From: Zobellia laminariae
GTDB lineage: Bacteria > Bacteroidota > Bacteroidia > Flavobacteriales > Flavobacteriaceae
Length of the DNA: 64,000 bases
Reading direction: 5' to 3'
Assembly (NCBI RefSeq): GCF_009725995.1
Contig: NZ_RCNS01000001.1
Coordinates: 1,133,195-1,197,194, forward strand
The notes beneath the pieces were generated by a model. It was not told the origin of the DNA, made no database searches, and saw only the letters and a program-made list of their open reading frames with translations. Positions 8,837-18,741 of the stretch are shown here, one piece after another (position 1 is the stretch's first letter; every line of letters begins with the position of its first letter). A program made the translations under genes and the position numbers.

Positions 8837-11800
8837 ACAGCAAAAAAACGCTAGTAAAGAGTTTAGCCTATCTTCTTGGGCAATTGACAATCCCTCAGTT
8901 ATCTACGTAATGATCGCCATTTTTTTATGGTTGGGATTAAAGTCTTATTTCGCTATGCCCAGGGAAGATTTTCCAGAAATTGTAGAGACTAAAATTTACA
9001 TTAGTTCTATTTACCCAGGAAACACAGCGGAAGACGTAGAACGATTGCTTACCGACCCACTTGAAGACCGTTTAAAAAACGTGAGTAATGTGGTAGAAGT
9101 AACCTCTACTTCACAAGAAGATTATTCTATTATTACAGTTGAGTTTGATGAAGAACTGTCTGTTGAGCAAGCCAAACAAAAGGTTAAAGACGAGGTAGAC
9201 AGCGAAAAGGCCAGTGAAGATTGGCCTACTTTTAATAATGCCAAAGTAGAACCCAATGTCTTTGACCTGAATCTTTCGGAATCATTCCCGATTATGAACG
9301 TGAATTTCACCGGAGATTATCCCGTGGAAAAACTGAAAGAGTTTGCGGAATATTTGCAAGATGAGATTGAAGACCTTCCGGAAGTTAAGGAAGTAAACAT
9401 ACGTGGCGCACAGGAAAAAGAAGTAGAGATTGCGGTAGATGTCTATAAAATGATGGCTTCTAAAGTCAGTTTTCAAGATATTATAAATGCTATTGGCAAT
9501 GGTAATTCTACCATGTCCGCTGGTAATATTTTATCGGGTGGGCAACGGAGAACCATTCGAATCCTCGGTGAAGTTAAAGACCCCAAGGAACTAAACGATT
9601 TTGTAGTAAAATCGGAAAACGGAGCCGTATACTTAAAAGACATTGCAGAAGTAAGTTTCTCTGAAGAGGAAAAAACCACATACGCTCGTGAATTTGGTAC
9701 TAGTGTAGTTATGCTAGACATCAAAAAACGTTCAGGAAAAAACATGATCGAGGCGACCACTAAGGTCCGAGAGATTGTAAAAAAAGAGCAAGAAAACTAT
9801 TTTCCTGCAGATTTGAACATCACCATTGCCAATGATTCTTCGGGAAGAACGCTTAACCAGGTAGATGACCTTGTGAACAACATCATCTTTGGTATTATCT
9901 TGGTTGTTACGGTGCTTATGTTCTTTTTAGGGTTCAGAAATGCACTCTTTGTAGGCTTTGCTATTCCCATGTCTATGTTCATGTCCTTTATGATATTGAA
10001 TAATTTAGGATACACCTTGAACACGATGATACTGTTCGGTATGATTATGGGCCTTGGGATGATGGTGGATAACGGTATTGTTGTAGTTGAGAACGTGTAT
10101 CGCTTAATGAGCGAAGGCATGTCCCGTACCGAGGCAGCTAAAAAAGGTATTGGTGAAATCGCATTCCCTATAATTATATCAACTTTAACCACAGTGGCGG
10201 CATTTGTACCGTTAGGTTTATGGCCAGGTATTTTTGGGCAGTTCATGATTTATTTCCCAATTACCTTATCCGTAGTATTAGGTTCATCACTTTTCGTGGC
10301 AATATTCATGAACTCCATGTTGGTTTCTCAATTTATGGAAATTGGTGAAAAAGAACTTACCGTAAAATCTTTAATCCGTATTAGTGCCATATTATGTGGT
10401 TTCGGGATTTTTATATTGATTTTTGGAGGAACAATGAGTGGTTTGGGGTCAGTAATGATTGTAACCGCAGTTATGTTCTGGGTTTATAAGTACGCTTTAA
10501 AAAAATGGGCCATCAGCTTTCAGAATGGCGCTATGGTAAGTTTTGAGAACTGGTATGAAAGACGAATTGCACATTCCCTAAGAGGCAAAAATGTGTATTG
10601 GTATTTTGGTATTACATTCCTCCTTTTGATTGCTGTATTCGTAGCTTTTGGTGCATCGTTAAAAAGTGGACGTACTAAAGTAGAGTTCTTTCCAGATAAC
10701 AAACCTAACGAGATATATGCTTACATAGAATATCCACAGGGTACTGGAATTGAAAAAACCAATAAACTTACCAAAGATATTGAGGCAAGGGTTTTTGCTG
10801 TTGCCAATCAAGAAAAATATACAAATGGTGATTTTAACTATTTAGTAGAGTCTGCTGTATCTCAGGTAGGTGAAGGTGCAGGGAACCCTCAAACGGACGG
10901 TGGTTCTGCTGCTGAAATGCCACACCGTGGTAAGGTAACTGTATCTATGCGTGAATATAAATATAGAGATGGTCGTGACACAGAAATACTCCGTGGGGAA
11001 ATACAAGAGGCGCTTACCGGAATTTATCCTGGTGTAGCTATCTCAGTAGAAAAAGATTCCAACGGACCACCAGCGGGATACCCCATCAACATAGAATTAC
11101 AAGGTAAAGATTATACTGAACTGATTAGTGCCGCTGAAGATGTTCGAAACTTCATTAACACCAAAAATATTGCTGGTATTGAAGAATTGAAAATTGATGT
11201 AAACAAAAGCAAACCCTCTATGGAGGTGGTTGTTGATCGTGAAAAAGCAGGTGAACTTGGCGTATCCGTAGGTCAAGTCGGTCTGCAATTAAGACGTTCT
11301 CTTTTTGGAGAAAAAGCAGGTGTATATAAAGTTGATGGTGACGATTACGACATTAACGTGCGTTTTAATGAAGATATCAGGTATGATAAAAATGCCCTGT
11401 TTAATCAAAACATCATATTTAGAGACCCAGCAAATGGTCAAATCAAGGAAATTCCGGTTGCGGCAGTAGCCAAGCAGAAAAACTCCTCAGGCTTTAGTGC
11501 CATTAAACACAAAGACAAGGAAAGAGTGGTAACCATCTACTCTCAATTAAAACCTGGTTTTAGTGATGCAGGAGCAATCGTAGCGGAGATTCAGAAAGAA
11601 ATGGACAATTTTAAAAAGCTTCCTGCAGATGTAAAAATTGACTTTACCGGCCAGATTGAAGAGCAAAACAAGCAAATGCAATTCTTGGTAGGTGCGTTTT
11701 TCTCCGGTCTTGGGTTAATTATGTTGATATTGATTTTCCAATTTGGAGGTATCTCCAAGCCACTTATAATTATGATTGCTATCTTTTTAAGCTTCATAGG

Positions 11801-12332
11801 TGTTTTTGGTGGATTGATGATTACCGGATGGTCTTTTGTAATTATGATGACCATGATGGGTATTATCTCTCTTGCAGGTATTGTGGTGAATAATGGGGTG
11901 GTACTATTGGATTACACCCAAATACTTATTGACCGAAAGAAAGTAGAATTGGGCCTTAATGACAAAGACCTTATTTCTTTGGACGAAGTAACTGAAATTA
12001 TTACCACAGGAGGTAAAGCTAGGTTACGACCCGTAATCCTTACGGCCATAACCACGGTTTTAGGGCTTATTCCGTTGGCAATAGGTCTAAATATTGATTT
12101 CTTCTCTTTGTTCTCTGATTTTGACCCTAAGATCTATATGGGAGGTGATAATGTTGTTTTCTGGGGTCCATTAGCATGGACGGTTATTTTTGGATTAATC
12201 GTAGCAACCTTTTTAACGTTGATTATCGTTCCCGTATTATTCAATATAACCTACAGAATAAAGATTGCAGTCTGGGGAAGAAAAACAGAAAGACCTGGAA
12301 CTACAGAAAAAAGCTTGGAAGCAACTGTTTAA
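8826..12332 (+). CDS. RND-family efflux transporter permease (AcrB/HAE type)
   Basis: 1168 residues, slightly longer than AcrB (about 1050), with the duplicated RND architecture: TM1 near residues 25-45, a large periplasmic loop (about 46-340), TM2-6, a second loop (about 620-870) and the last TM set. The TM4 proton-relay segment reads GLGMMVDNGIVVVENV, so one of the two AcrB aspartates (the DD pair) is Asn here, as in several HAE-type RND pumps. Proton-driven export of hydrophobic drugs, bile-like compounds or fatty acids is likely; the substrate cannot be read from sequence. It is the last gene of the tetR operon and is followed by a terminator. Confidence 0.93.
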   Translation: MSSKQQKNASKEFSLSSWAIDNPSVIYVMIAIFLWLGLKSYFAMPREDFPEIVETKIYISSIYPGNTAEDVERLLTDPLEDRLKNVSNVVEVTSTSQEDYSIITVEFDEELSVEQAKQKVKDEVDSEKASEDWPTFNNAKVEPNVFDLNLSESFPIMNVNFTGDYPVEKLKEFAEYLQDEIEDLPEVKEVNIRGAQEKEVEIAVDVYKMMASKVSFQDIINAIGNGNSTMSAGNILSGGQRRTIRILGEVKDPKELNDFVVKSENGAVYLKDIAEVSFSEEEKTTYAREFGTSVVMLDIKKRSGKNMIEATTKVREIVKKEQENYFPADLNITIANDSSGRTLNQVDDLVNNIIFGIILVVTVLMFFLGFRNALFVGFAIPMSMFMSFMILNNLGYTLNTMILFGMIMGLGMMVDNGIVVVENVYRLMSEGMSRTEAAKKGIGEIAFPIIISTLTTVAAFVPLGLWPGIFGQFMIYFPITLSVVLGSSLFVAIFMNSMLVSQFMEIGEKELTVKSLIRISAILCGFGIFILIFGGTMSGLGSVMIVTAVMFWVYKYALKKWAISFQNGAMVSFENWYERRIAHSLRGKNVYWYFGITFLLLIAVFVAFGASLKSGRTKVEFFPDNKPNEIYAYIEYPQGTGIEKTNKLTKDIEARVFAVANQEKYTNGDFNYLVESAVSQVGEGAGNPQTDGGSAAEMPHRGKVTVSMREYKYRDGRDTEILRGEIQEALTGIYPGVAISVEKDSNGPPAGYPINIELQGKDYTELISAAEDVRNFINTKNIAGIEELKIDVNKSKPSMEVVVDREKAGELGVSVGQVGLQLRRSLFGEKAGVYKVDGDDYDINVRFNEDIRYDKNALFNQNIIFRDPANGQIKEIPVAAVAKQKNSSGFSAIKHKDKERVVTIYSQLKPGFSDAGAIVAEIQKEMDNFKKLPADVKIDFTGQIEEQNKQMQFLVGAFFSGLGLIMLILIFQFGGISKPLIIMIAIFLSFIGVFGGLMITGWSFVIMMTMMGIISLAGIVVNNGVVLLDYTQILIDRKKVELGLNDKDLISLDEVTEIITTGGKARLRPVILTAITTVLGLIPLAIGLNIDFFSLFSDFDPKIYMGGDNVVFWGPLAWTVIFGLIVATFLTLIIVPVLFNITYRIKIAVWGRKTERPGTTEKSLEATV

Positions 12333-12354
12333 ACGCTAAGTTTTACTTCATAAA

Positions 12355-12378
12355 AAAACCCGCCAATTGGCGGGTTTT
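12355..12378. terminator. Bidirectional intrinsic terminator between the RND operon and susD
   Basis: Perfect 10-bp stem AAAACCCGCC/GGCGGGTTTT with an AATT loop; A- and T-tracts flank it so it can end transcription from both sides. Confidence 0.9.
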
Positions 12379-12406
12379 ATTTTTATAGAAAATAAGAATT
12401 TTTAAA

Positions 12407-13750
12407 TTATTGATTCTCGTTAGCCGGTACAGGAATAACAGCAGGAACGTTATCCGTAGCCCTGTCGTTTGGCAATTCAGCTAATCTACCAAACCTTCTC
12501 ATATCAATCCACCTATGACCTTCAGCAAACAATGAATACCTTCTGTTGTATAACAATTCATCTTCTAAAGCATCAGGTGTAGTAGCACCAGAATACGCAG
12601 GCAATCCAGCAGCTATCCTTAAGACATCAAGAGCTACAACGGCCTCTGCAGGATTCGAAGCCATATTAGCTTCGGCATACAAAAGAATAAGCTCTTCATT
12701 TCTGATTATAGGCACATTATCCGTAAGACTTGAGTAAATAGCCACATCATGCGTTCCAACAAGTCCGGAAGCTTCACGATTTTCATCTCTTTGAACAGCT
12801 TTACTTAATCTACCATCACCAGCTTCTGCGTCTGTTAGAAAACTTGCATGAGCTACCCTAACATTTGCTTCTTGATTCAAAGCTATAAAAAGCGGATTAG
12901 GAAGATCGGCTCCGCTTAAAGAAAAAGTATGATAAATTCCTTTTCGCAAATCGCCATTAAGTTCAAAAAACGAATCTTCAAGAGCAGCCAAAACTGCAGG
13001 ATAATTTCCTCTGTAAGCCTCTACCCTAGCCAATAAAGCTCTATTGAATTCTAACATATCTGCTGGTGTCACAGCTAAAACATCTCCTGTGGCAGCATCG
13101 GTCTTTCTTAAATTATTAAAACCTGCTGGTACAGCAAAAGCAAATCCGTCTCCTCCGGCATTCAAATCCGTAGCAGCTGACCCAAGTAAATCCGAAATAG
13201 CAGCTAAAGCTCCTGCTCTATCAACAAATTCACCCAGATTTTCAGAATCAGAAACATCTATTCGAATACCATTATCACCTTGATTGTTACTCAACATAAG
13301 TAACTCATGGGCTTTTAATGTATTAATTGCTCCTCTTGTTGCGGATATTTCCTCAGCCGAAAGGTCTGAAGTGGTATTATCTAAACCTTCTAATATTAGA
13401 TTAGCATCCTTTATTGCCGCATATCTGGCTCCCCAAGGGGTTGTAACATAGAATGTGTTATTATTTAAATTTCCTACCACAACATCACCTTCATATCTAG
13501 GATCTGAAGATGTAAAGTAATAATACTCTCTACCCACAATACCAAGCACATCTGTATTTGTAGAAAGCCCTACACGCATATCCGAAAGCACGCCTGTTAG
13601 TGCTTGTGGCAATTCTCCCCTAGATAAATCATCAGATATAGAGATAGTACTTGCACCATTCAAACTTTCACCACCATCTAGCTCACATCCCGTTACTAGA
13701 AAAATAGCCGCTATTATGGTCACTATTTTTAGTTGTTTTATAATTTTCAT
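12407..13750 (-). CDS. SusD/RagB-family nutrient-binding outer-membrane lipoprotein
   Basis: 447 residues with a lipoprotein signal (LVTGCELDGG). The body has helical TPR-like segments and the usual C-terminal RagB/SusD signature (NEELILLYAEAN, YNRRYSLFAEGHRWIDMRRFG). SusD caps the SusC channel and captures the ligand on the cell surface. It lies 18 bp downstream of susC. No glycosidase, peptidase or sensor gene adjoins the pair, so the ligand (glycan, peptide or other organic compound) cannot be inferred. Confidence 0.92.
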   Translation of the reverse strand: MKIIKQLKIVTIIAAIFLVTGCELDGGESLNGASTISISDDLSRGELPQALTGVLSDMRVGLSTNTDVLGIVGREYYYFTSSDPRYEGDVVVGNLNNNTFYVTTPWGARYAAIKDANLILEGLDNTTSDLSAEEISATRGAINTLKAHELLMLSNNQGDNGIRIDVSDSENLGEFVDRAGALAAISDLLGSAATDLNAGGDGFAFAVPAGFNNLRKTDAATGDVLAVTPADMLEFNRALLARVEAYRGNYPAVLAALEDSFFELNGDLRKGIYHTFSLSGADLPNPLFIALNQEANVRVAHASFLTDAEAGDGRLSKAVQRDENREASGLVGTHDVAIYSSLTDNVPIIRNEELILLYAEANMASNPAEAVVALDVLRIAAGLPAYSGATTPDALEDELLYNRRYSLFAEGHRWIDMRRFGRLAELPNDRATDNVPAVIPVPANENQ

Positions 13751-13768
13751 TTTGCTATTTTTTTTAAA

Positions 13769-16744
13769 TTAAAACTGCACAGATATATGCATCATGTACC
13801 TTTTTGATGAAGGGAACGGTGTTACCTCTACACCAGAAGAAAGACCATTACCACCAAAATTGGATACTTCTGGGTCATAACTGTTATAATCAAAAACGTT
13901 GATTAGGTTATTTCCTGAAAGTCCTACTTTAACACTAGATACAACTCCATTAAACCAGTCCTGAATATTCTTTTCTGGCACTGTATAGTAGAAACCAAGC
14001 TCTCGTAGCCTTAAGTAAGAAGCATCTTCAACAAATGGTGTAGCATTACCGGCAAAAATACCGTTGTTCACACGATACACACCGTTGGTAATAACGCCAT
14101 CAGGATCAATTGAAATTTCATCATAATCTGCACTTGTACCACCAAAATCCGATAATAGCTTAGAAAGGTTAATATTGTCCCCTCCTTTTTTCCAGTGCCA
14201 TAAAAACGCTAAAGAAAAGTTTTTATACTTAAACCTGTTATTAAGGGAAGTTTGAAAATCAGGAGCACCATCTCCAAGCTGTACAACGTCTCCATCTAAA
14301 TTCGTCCCTACTATTTGGGTTACACTCTTTCCTTCTTCAATTCTAAATGTACCTAAACCAGTACCAAAACCGCCGGTGTCATATGCAGGAACATCCATAC
14401 GAATCATTTCGGATTCATTAGTCCACCAGTTCAAAGTTGCATCCCAAGTAAAATCTTCTTTATCAAAAATTGCAGCGTTTAACGCTACTTCAAAACCATT
14501 GTTCTCTAACTCGCCGGCATTTTCCCATTTAGTAGAAAATCCACTAGACGGTTCTGTGTTGGCCAATAGCAAAAGATCATCAACATTCTTTTTATAATAC
14601 GTTAATTCTAAACCTACACGGTTTTTGAATAGACCTAAATCAATACCTAATTCAAGTTCTTTCTGTCTTTCTGGCAAAATATTTGGATTACCCTGGGTAG
14701 GTGGCACAATAATACCAACGTTACCATCTATCAAAGTACTCTCGTAAACAGTATAAAGCGAACCGAATCTAGCAAAAGTTCCAGCCTCTCCATAAGCTGC
14801 TCTTAACTTAAAGCGATTTACCAAGGCATCCTCGCTCCAAAAACCAAAATTATTTAAGTTAATCGCTAACGATGCTTTAGGATAGAAAAACAATTCATTT
14901 ATATCAGAATTATTAGTGGATTTATCTCCACGTACACCTATGGCACCAATAAATTTATCTTGATAATTTATAGTTTCCTGAACAAAAAATCCAAAATCTT
15001 CCTGTTCTAACCTACTATGATTTACTTTTTGGTTAGCACTTTGATCAAGATTAGTTTCAGAAGCAATTAAGTCTGTTGCAACAACAGTTACCGTATTTCT
15101 TGAAAACTGCTCGTTGGTAACACCGGCTTGTGTATTAAAAGACAAGTTATTATCCGTAAAATAATTATGTACCAAAAACCCTGAATAGTTGGCATTCTTG
15201 TTATTGGTATTAGTAATACCAGACACACCATTTACACCACCCTGATCAAGACGTTGAAACTGAAGCTCTTTAGGGAAAATAACCTTAGATTCCATATTGT
15301 AAGTATCAACACCTACACGTGCTATAAACTTTAAGTTGGAATTGTCTTTTCTATAGATATTTACATCCAAATTTCCTCCTAAAATAAATCTATTTACACT
15401 CTCGTTGTTTGTAAACAAATCTCTTGTTTGTAATGGGTTTGAAGAGTTGTTCGGGTGATCAGGATAGTTACCATTTGCATCGGGCTCAAGAAAATCCCAA
15501 GGACGCGTACTTGTTAAGGCTACACCAATAGTTGTACCTGTATTATCATTGTTAAAGAACCCCCTATCTGCAGAAGAACTAATGTAATTGGTATTAAGTC
15601 CTAGTTTAATATTTTCATTAAACTTATGCTCCATATTCAATCTAAACGAGCTCTTTTTATAGCCGGTATTTTTAACGATACCATCCTCATCATTATTTGA
15701 AATACCTGCATAAAAGGTTGTTTTGTCACCACCACCTGAAACACTAACGTTAGTATTAGAAATAAGGCCTTCTTCACCATAGATTTCCTTTTCATAATCC
15801 CTAAGTGTACCAGCAGCGGCAGCGGCAGCATAAAGTGCACCTTCTCCGTATTGTTCCTCCGCCAATGCTTCCGTCCAATTACGCTGACCTTGTAGTCTTA
15901 TTATCTTGTTAAACCCAAAACCTTGAGAAAAACTCACTTTAGTCTTACCTGCTTTACCTTTCTTAGTAGTAATAATAACCACACCAGCAGCTCCTCTAGA
16001 ACCATATATTGCAGCAGCAGAAGCCCCTTTAAGGATTTCTATGTTTGCAATATCATCAGGATTTAAATCGGCAATCCTATTCGTAGCGTTATCTTGACTG
16101 GAAGAACTACCACCAGCAGCTGCTCCCGAAACATCGTTCAATCCACCAGATGCTATACTACTGTTATCAACATAAACACCATCTACAATATACAGTGGCT
16201 GTGAATTTCCGTTGATGGAAGTAATACCTCTAAATTTTATAGACATACCACCGCCCGGTGCACCAGAGTTAGAACTAACTACTGCACCAGTAAATTTACC
16301 TGCTAAAGCACCATCCAATGTTTTTGGTGGCGTAACTCCTGCGAGCTCAGCTGCAGAAACCGTTGCTACCGCATTAGCCAAGTTTTTTCTTTTTACAGTT
16401 GTTGCCAAACCAGAGACTACAACTTCATCTAACCCCATTGCAGATTCTTCTAGCACCATATTTAAAGAAGTGGCACTCGTTACTTTCTTTTCTTTTGAGG
16501 CATAGCCCAATGAAGAAAAGACAAGCGTAGCCGGAAACTCATCTACTGAGATTTCATAGTTACCGTCAAAATCAGATGTTGTACCATTTGTTGTTCCTTT
16601 GACTACAATACTCGCCCCCGGAAGTGGCAAATCAGTAGCATCCGTAATATTTCCCGTAATCGTCCCTTGAGCAAATACCGTAATTGGCAGTGTCAAAAAC
16701 GCAAGGAAATACAACTTTCTAAGTAAAGTTTGTTTCATTTTCAA
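13769..16744 (-). CDS. SusC/RagA-family TonB-linked outer-membrane transporter
   Basis: 991 residues. A signal peptide (ITVFAQG) is followed by a carboxypeptidase-regulatory-like domain (about 27-105), a plug domain with the SusC signature (SINGNSQPLYIVDGVYVDN, AAIYGSRGAAGVVIITTKKG) and a long beta-barrel ending in an aromatic residue (SVQF). It imports SusD-bound ligands using TonB energy. A CAAAGATTA at 16779-16787 reads TAATCTTTG on its strand, close to the Bacteroidetes -7 box, about 35 bp upstream of the ATG. It forms a two-gene operon with susD. Confidence 0.94.
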   Translation of the reverse strand: MKMKQTLLRKLYFLAFLTLPITVFAQGTITGNITDATDLPLPGASIVVKGTTNGTTSDFDGNYEISVDEFPATLVFSSLGYASKEKKVTSATSLNMVLEESAMGLDEVVVSGLATTVKRKNLANAVATVSAAELAGVTPPKTLDGALAGKFTGAVVSSNSGAPGGGMSIKFRGITSINGNSQPLYIVDGVYVDNSSIASGGLNDVSGAAAGGSSSSQDNATNRIADLNPDDIANIEILKGASAAAIYGSRGAAGVVIITTKKGKAGKTKVSFSQGFGFNKIIRLQGQRNWTEALAEEQYGEGALYAAAAAAGTLRDYEKEIYGEEGLISNTNVSVSGGGDKTTFYAGISNNDEDGIVKNTGYKKSSFRLNMEHKFNENIKLGLNTNYISSSADRGFFNNDNTGTTIGVALTSTRPWDFLEPDANGNYPDHPNNSSNPLQTRDLFTNNESVNRFILGGNLDVNIYRKDNSNLKFIARVGVDTYNMESKVIFPKELQFQRLDQGGVNGVSGITNTNNKNANYSGFLVHNYFTDNNLSFNTQAGVTNEQFSRNTVTVVATDLIASETNLDQSANQKVNHSRLEQEDFGFFVQETINYQDKFIGAIGVRGDKSTNNSDINELFFYPKASLAINLNNFGFWSEDALVNRFKLRAAYGEAGTFARFGSLYTVYESTLIDGNVGIIVPPTQGNPNILPERQKELELGIDLGLFKNRVGLELTYYKKNVDDLLLLANTEPSSGFSTKWENAGELENNGFEVALNAAIFDKEDFTWDATLNWWTNESEMIRMDVPAYDTGGFGTGLGTFRIEEGKSVTQIVGTNLDGDVVQLGDGAPDFQTSLNNRFKYKNFSLAFLWHWKKGGDNINLSKLLSDFGGTSADYDEISIDPDGVITNGVYRVNNGIFAGNATPFVEDASYLRLRELGFYYTVPEKNIQDWFNGVVSSVKVGLSGNNLINVFDYNSYDPEVSNFGGNGLSSGVEVTPFPSSKRYMMHISVQF

Positions 16745-16898
16745 AGTTTTGAATTAGTTATTTTAACTGCCAAGTTAGCAAAGATTACGATAAGTCTAAA
16801 ATATCTGTTAAATTTTAGCATTTAGCCCTAAGTAGCATTACAAATGGGTTCAAAAAAACGATTGAGATAATTTTTTAGACGATACCAGCATAACTTCT

Positions 16899-16906
16899 TA
16901 CATTTG
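16899..16906 (+). promoter_or_regulatory. Candidate -7 promoter element of aspS
   Basis: TACATTTG matches TAnnTTTG exactly, 20 bp before the aspS ATG. The expected -33 region is T-rich (TTTTTTAG) without a perfect TTTG. Confidence 0.5.
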
Positions 16907-16926
16907 TTCTTTAAACCTATTTAATA

Positions 16927-18681
16927 ATGTACAGAAGCCATACTTGCGGAGAATTACGAGAATCGCATATTGAAACTAAGGTAACCCTATCCGGATGGGT
17001 TCAGAAAACCCGTGATAAAGGTTTTGTGGTCTGGGTAGACCTTCGTGATCGTTATGGTATCACGCAGTTGGTTTTTGATGAAGATCGTACATCTTCAAAA
17101 TTATTAGAACAAGCAAGGTCTTTGGGTCGCGAATTCGTAGTGCAAGTAACGGGTGAGGTTATTGAAAGGTCTTCTAAAAATCCTAAAATTCCCACAGGAA
17201 ATATAGAGGTTTTGGTAGACGAAGTCGTTATTCTTAATGAATCAAAAACACCTCCTTTCACCATAGAAAACGAAACCGATGGAGGTGAAGACCTTCGGAT
17301 GAAATATCGTTATTTAGACATTCGTAGAAATCCTGTCAAAAACAACCTCATTTTTAGAAGTAAGGTTTCTATGGAGGTACGAAAGTACCTTAGTGACCAA
17401 GATTTTATAGAGGTTGAAACACCATATTTAATAAAATCAACTCCAGAAGGAGCTCGTGATTTTGTTGTACCCAGCCGTATGAACGAAGGACAGTTCTACG
17501 CTTTACCTCAATCACCTCAAACTTTTAAGCAGTTGCTTATGGTAGGTGGTATGGATAAGTATTTCCAGATTGTAAAGTGCTTTCGTGATGAAGATCTTAG
17601 AGCAGATAGACAACCGGAGTTTACGCAAATTGACTGTGAAATGGCTTTTGTTGAGCAAGAAGATATTCTTGATGCTTTTGAAGGCCTTACTAAGCATTTG
17701 CTAAAAGAAATTAAAGGGGTAGAAATATCTGCCTTTCCAAGAATTACTTATGATGATGCCATGCGCATTTATGGTAACGACAAGCCAGACATCCGATTTG
17801 GAATGGAGTTTGGAGAATTGAACACTGTAGCACAACATAAAGAGTTTGGTGTATTCAACTCTGCAGAACTGGTAGTTGGTATAGCCGTACCTGGTGCTGC
17901 AAGCTATACTCGTAAAGAATTAGATGCCTTGGTGAATTGGGTAAAACGCCCGCAAGTTGGTGCCATGGGAATGGTTTACGCAAAATATAATGAAGACGGA
18001 AGTTTTAAATCTACCGTAGATAAATTTTACGACCAAGAAGATTTGGCCAAGTGGGCCGAAGCTACACAAGCAAAACCAGGAGACCTTATTTGTGTTCTTT
18101 CTGGGGATGCCAACAAGACCAGAGCGCAATTAAGTGCGCTTAGAATGGAACTTGCCGAAAGATTAGGCCTAAGAAACGCCGATGAGTTCGCTCCATTATG
18201 GGTCATTGATTTTCCATTATTGGAACTTGATGAAGAAACTGGAAACTATCATGCCATGCACCACCCATTTACGTCACCAAAACCTGGTCAGTTAGAATTA
18301 CTAGAAACCGACCCTGGCGCAGTACGTGCTAATGCATATGATTTAGTCTTAAACGGTAATGAAATAGGTGGCGGTTCTATTCGTATTCACGATAGAGATG
18401 TACAGAGCACAATGTTCAAACACTTAGGTTTCACTCCTGAAGAAGCAGAAGCGCAATTTGGTTTTCTAATGGATGCTTTTCAATACGGCGCTCCACCACA
18501 TGGAGGTATTGCTTTTGGTTTAGACCGATTGGTATCTATCCTTGGTGGTCAAGAAACTATTAGAGATTTCATTGCTTTCCCAAAGAACAACAGCGGACGA
18601 GATGTTATGATTGATGCTCCTGCAGCTATTGACCAAGAACAGCTTAATGAACTAAACTTGAAAATTGATATTAAAGCATAG
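16927..18681 (+). CDS. aspS: Aspartyl-tRNA synthetase
   Basis: 584 residues, typical of the bacterial enzyme with its GAD insertion (about 290-420). The N-terminal OB-fold (about 1-105, [20 protein letters not shown]) binds the anticodon. Class II motifs are visible: motif 2 [16 protein letters not shown] and motif 3 [10 protein letters not shown], plus [13 protein letters not shown]. It charges tRNA-Asp in the cytoplasm. It is monocistronic, with its own promoter and terminator. Confidence 0.97.
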   Translation: MYRSHTCGELRESHIETKVTLSGWVQKTRDKGFVVWVDLRDRYGITQLVFDEDRTSSKLLEQARSLGREFVVQVTGEVIERSSKNPKIPTGNIEVLVDEVVILNESKTPPFTIENETDGGEDLRMKYRYLDIRRNPVKNNLIFRSKVSMEVRKYLSDQDFIEVETPYLIKSTPEGARDFVVPSRMNEGQFYALPQSPQTFKQLLMVGGMDKYFQIVKCFRDEDLRADRQPEFTQIDCEMAFVEQEDILDAFEGLTKHLLKEIKGVEISAFPRITYDDAMRIYGNDKPDIRFGMEFGELNTVAQHKEFGVFNSAELVVGIAVPGAASYTRKELDALVNWVKRPQVGAMGMVYAKYNEDGSFKSTVDKFYDQEDLAKWAEATQAKPGDLICVLSGDANKTRAQLSALRMELAERLGLRNADEFAPLWVIDFPLLELDEETGNYHAMHHPFTSPKPGQLELLETDPGAVRANAYDLVLNGNEIGGGSIRIHDRDVQSTMFKHLGFTPEEAEAQFGFLMDAFQYGAPPHGGIAFGLDRLVSILGGQETIRDFIAFPKNNSGRDVMIDAPAAIDQEQLNELNLKIDIKA

Positions 18682-18686
18682 AAATC

Positions 18687-18714
18687 AAATCCCGCTTAAA
18701 CGCGGGATTTTTTT
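18687..18714 (+). terminator. Intrinsic terminator of aspS
   Basis: Nine-bp stem AAATCCCGC/GCGGGATTT with a 6-base loop, followed by a run of T. Confidence 0.9.
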
Positions 18715-18741
18715 AATACTTTTAGGAGGTAAACCTTTCTG

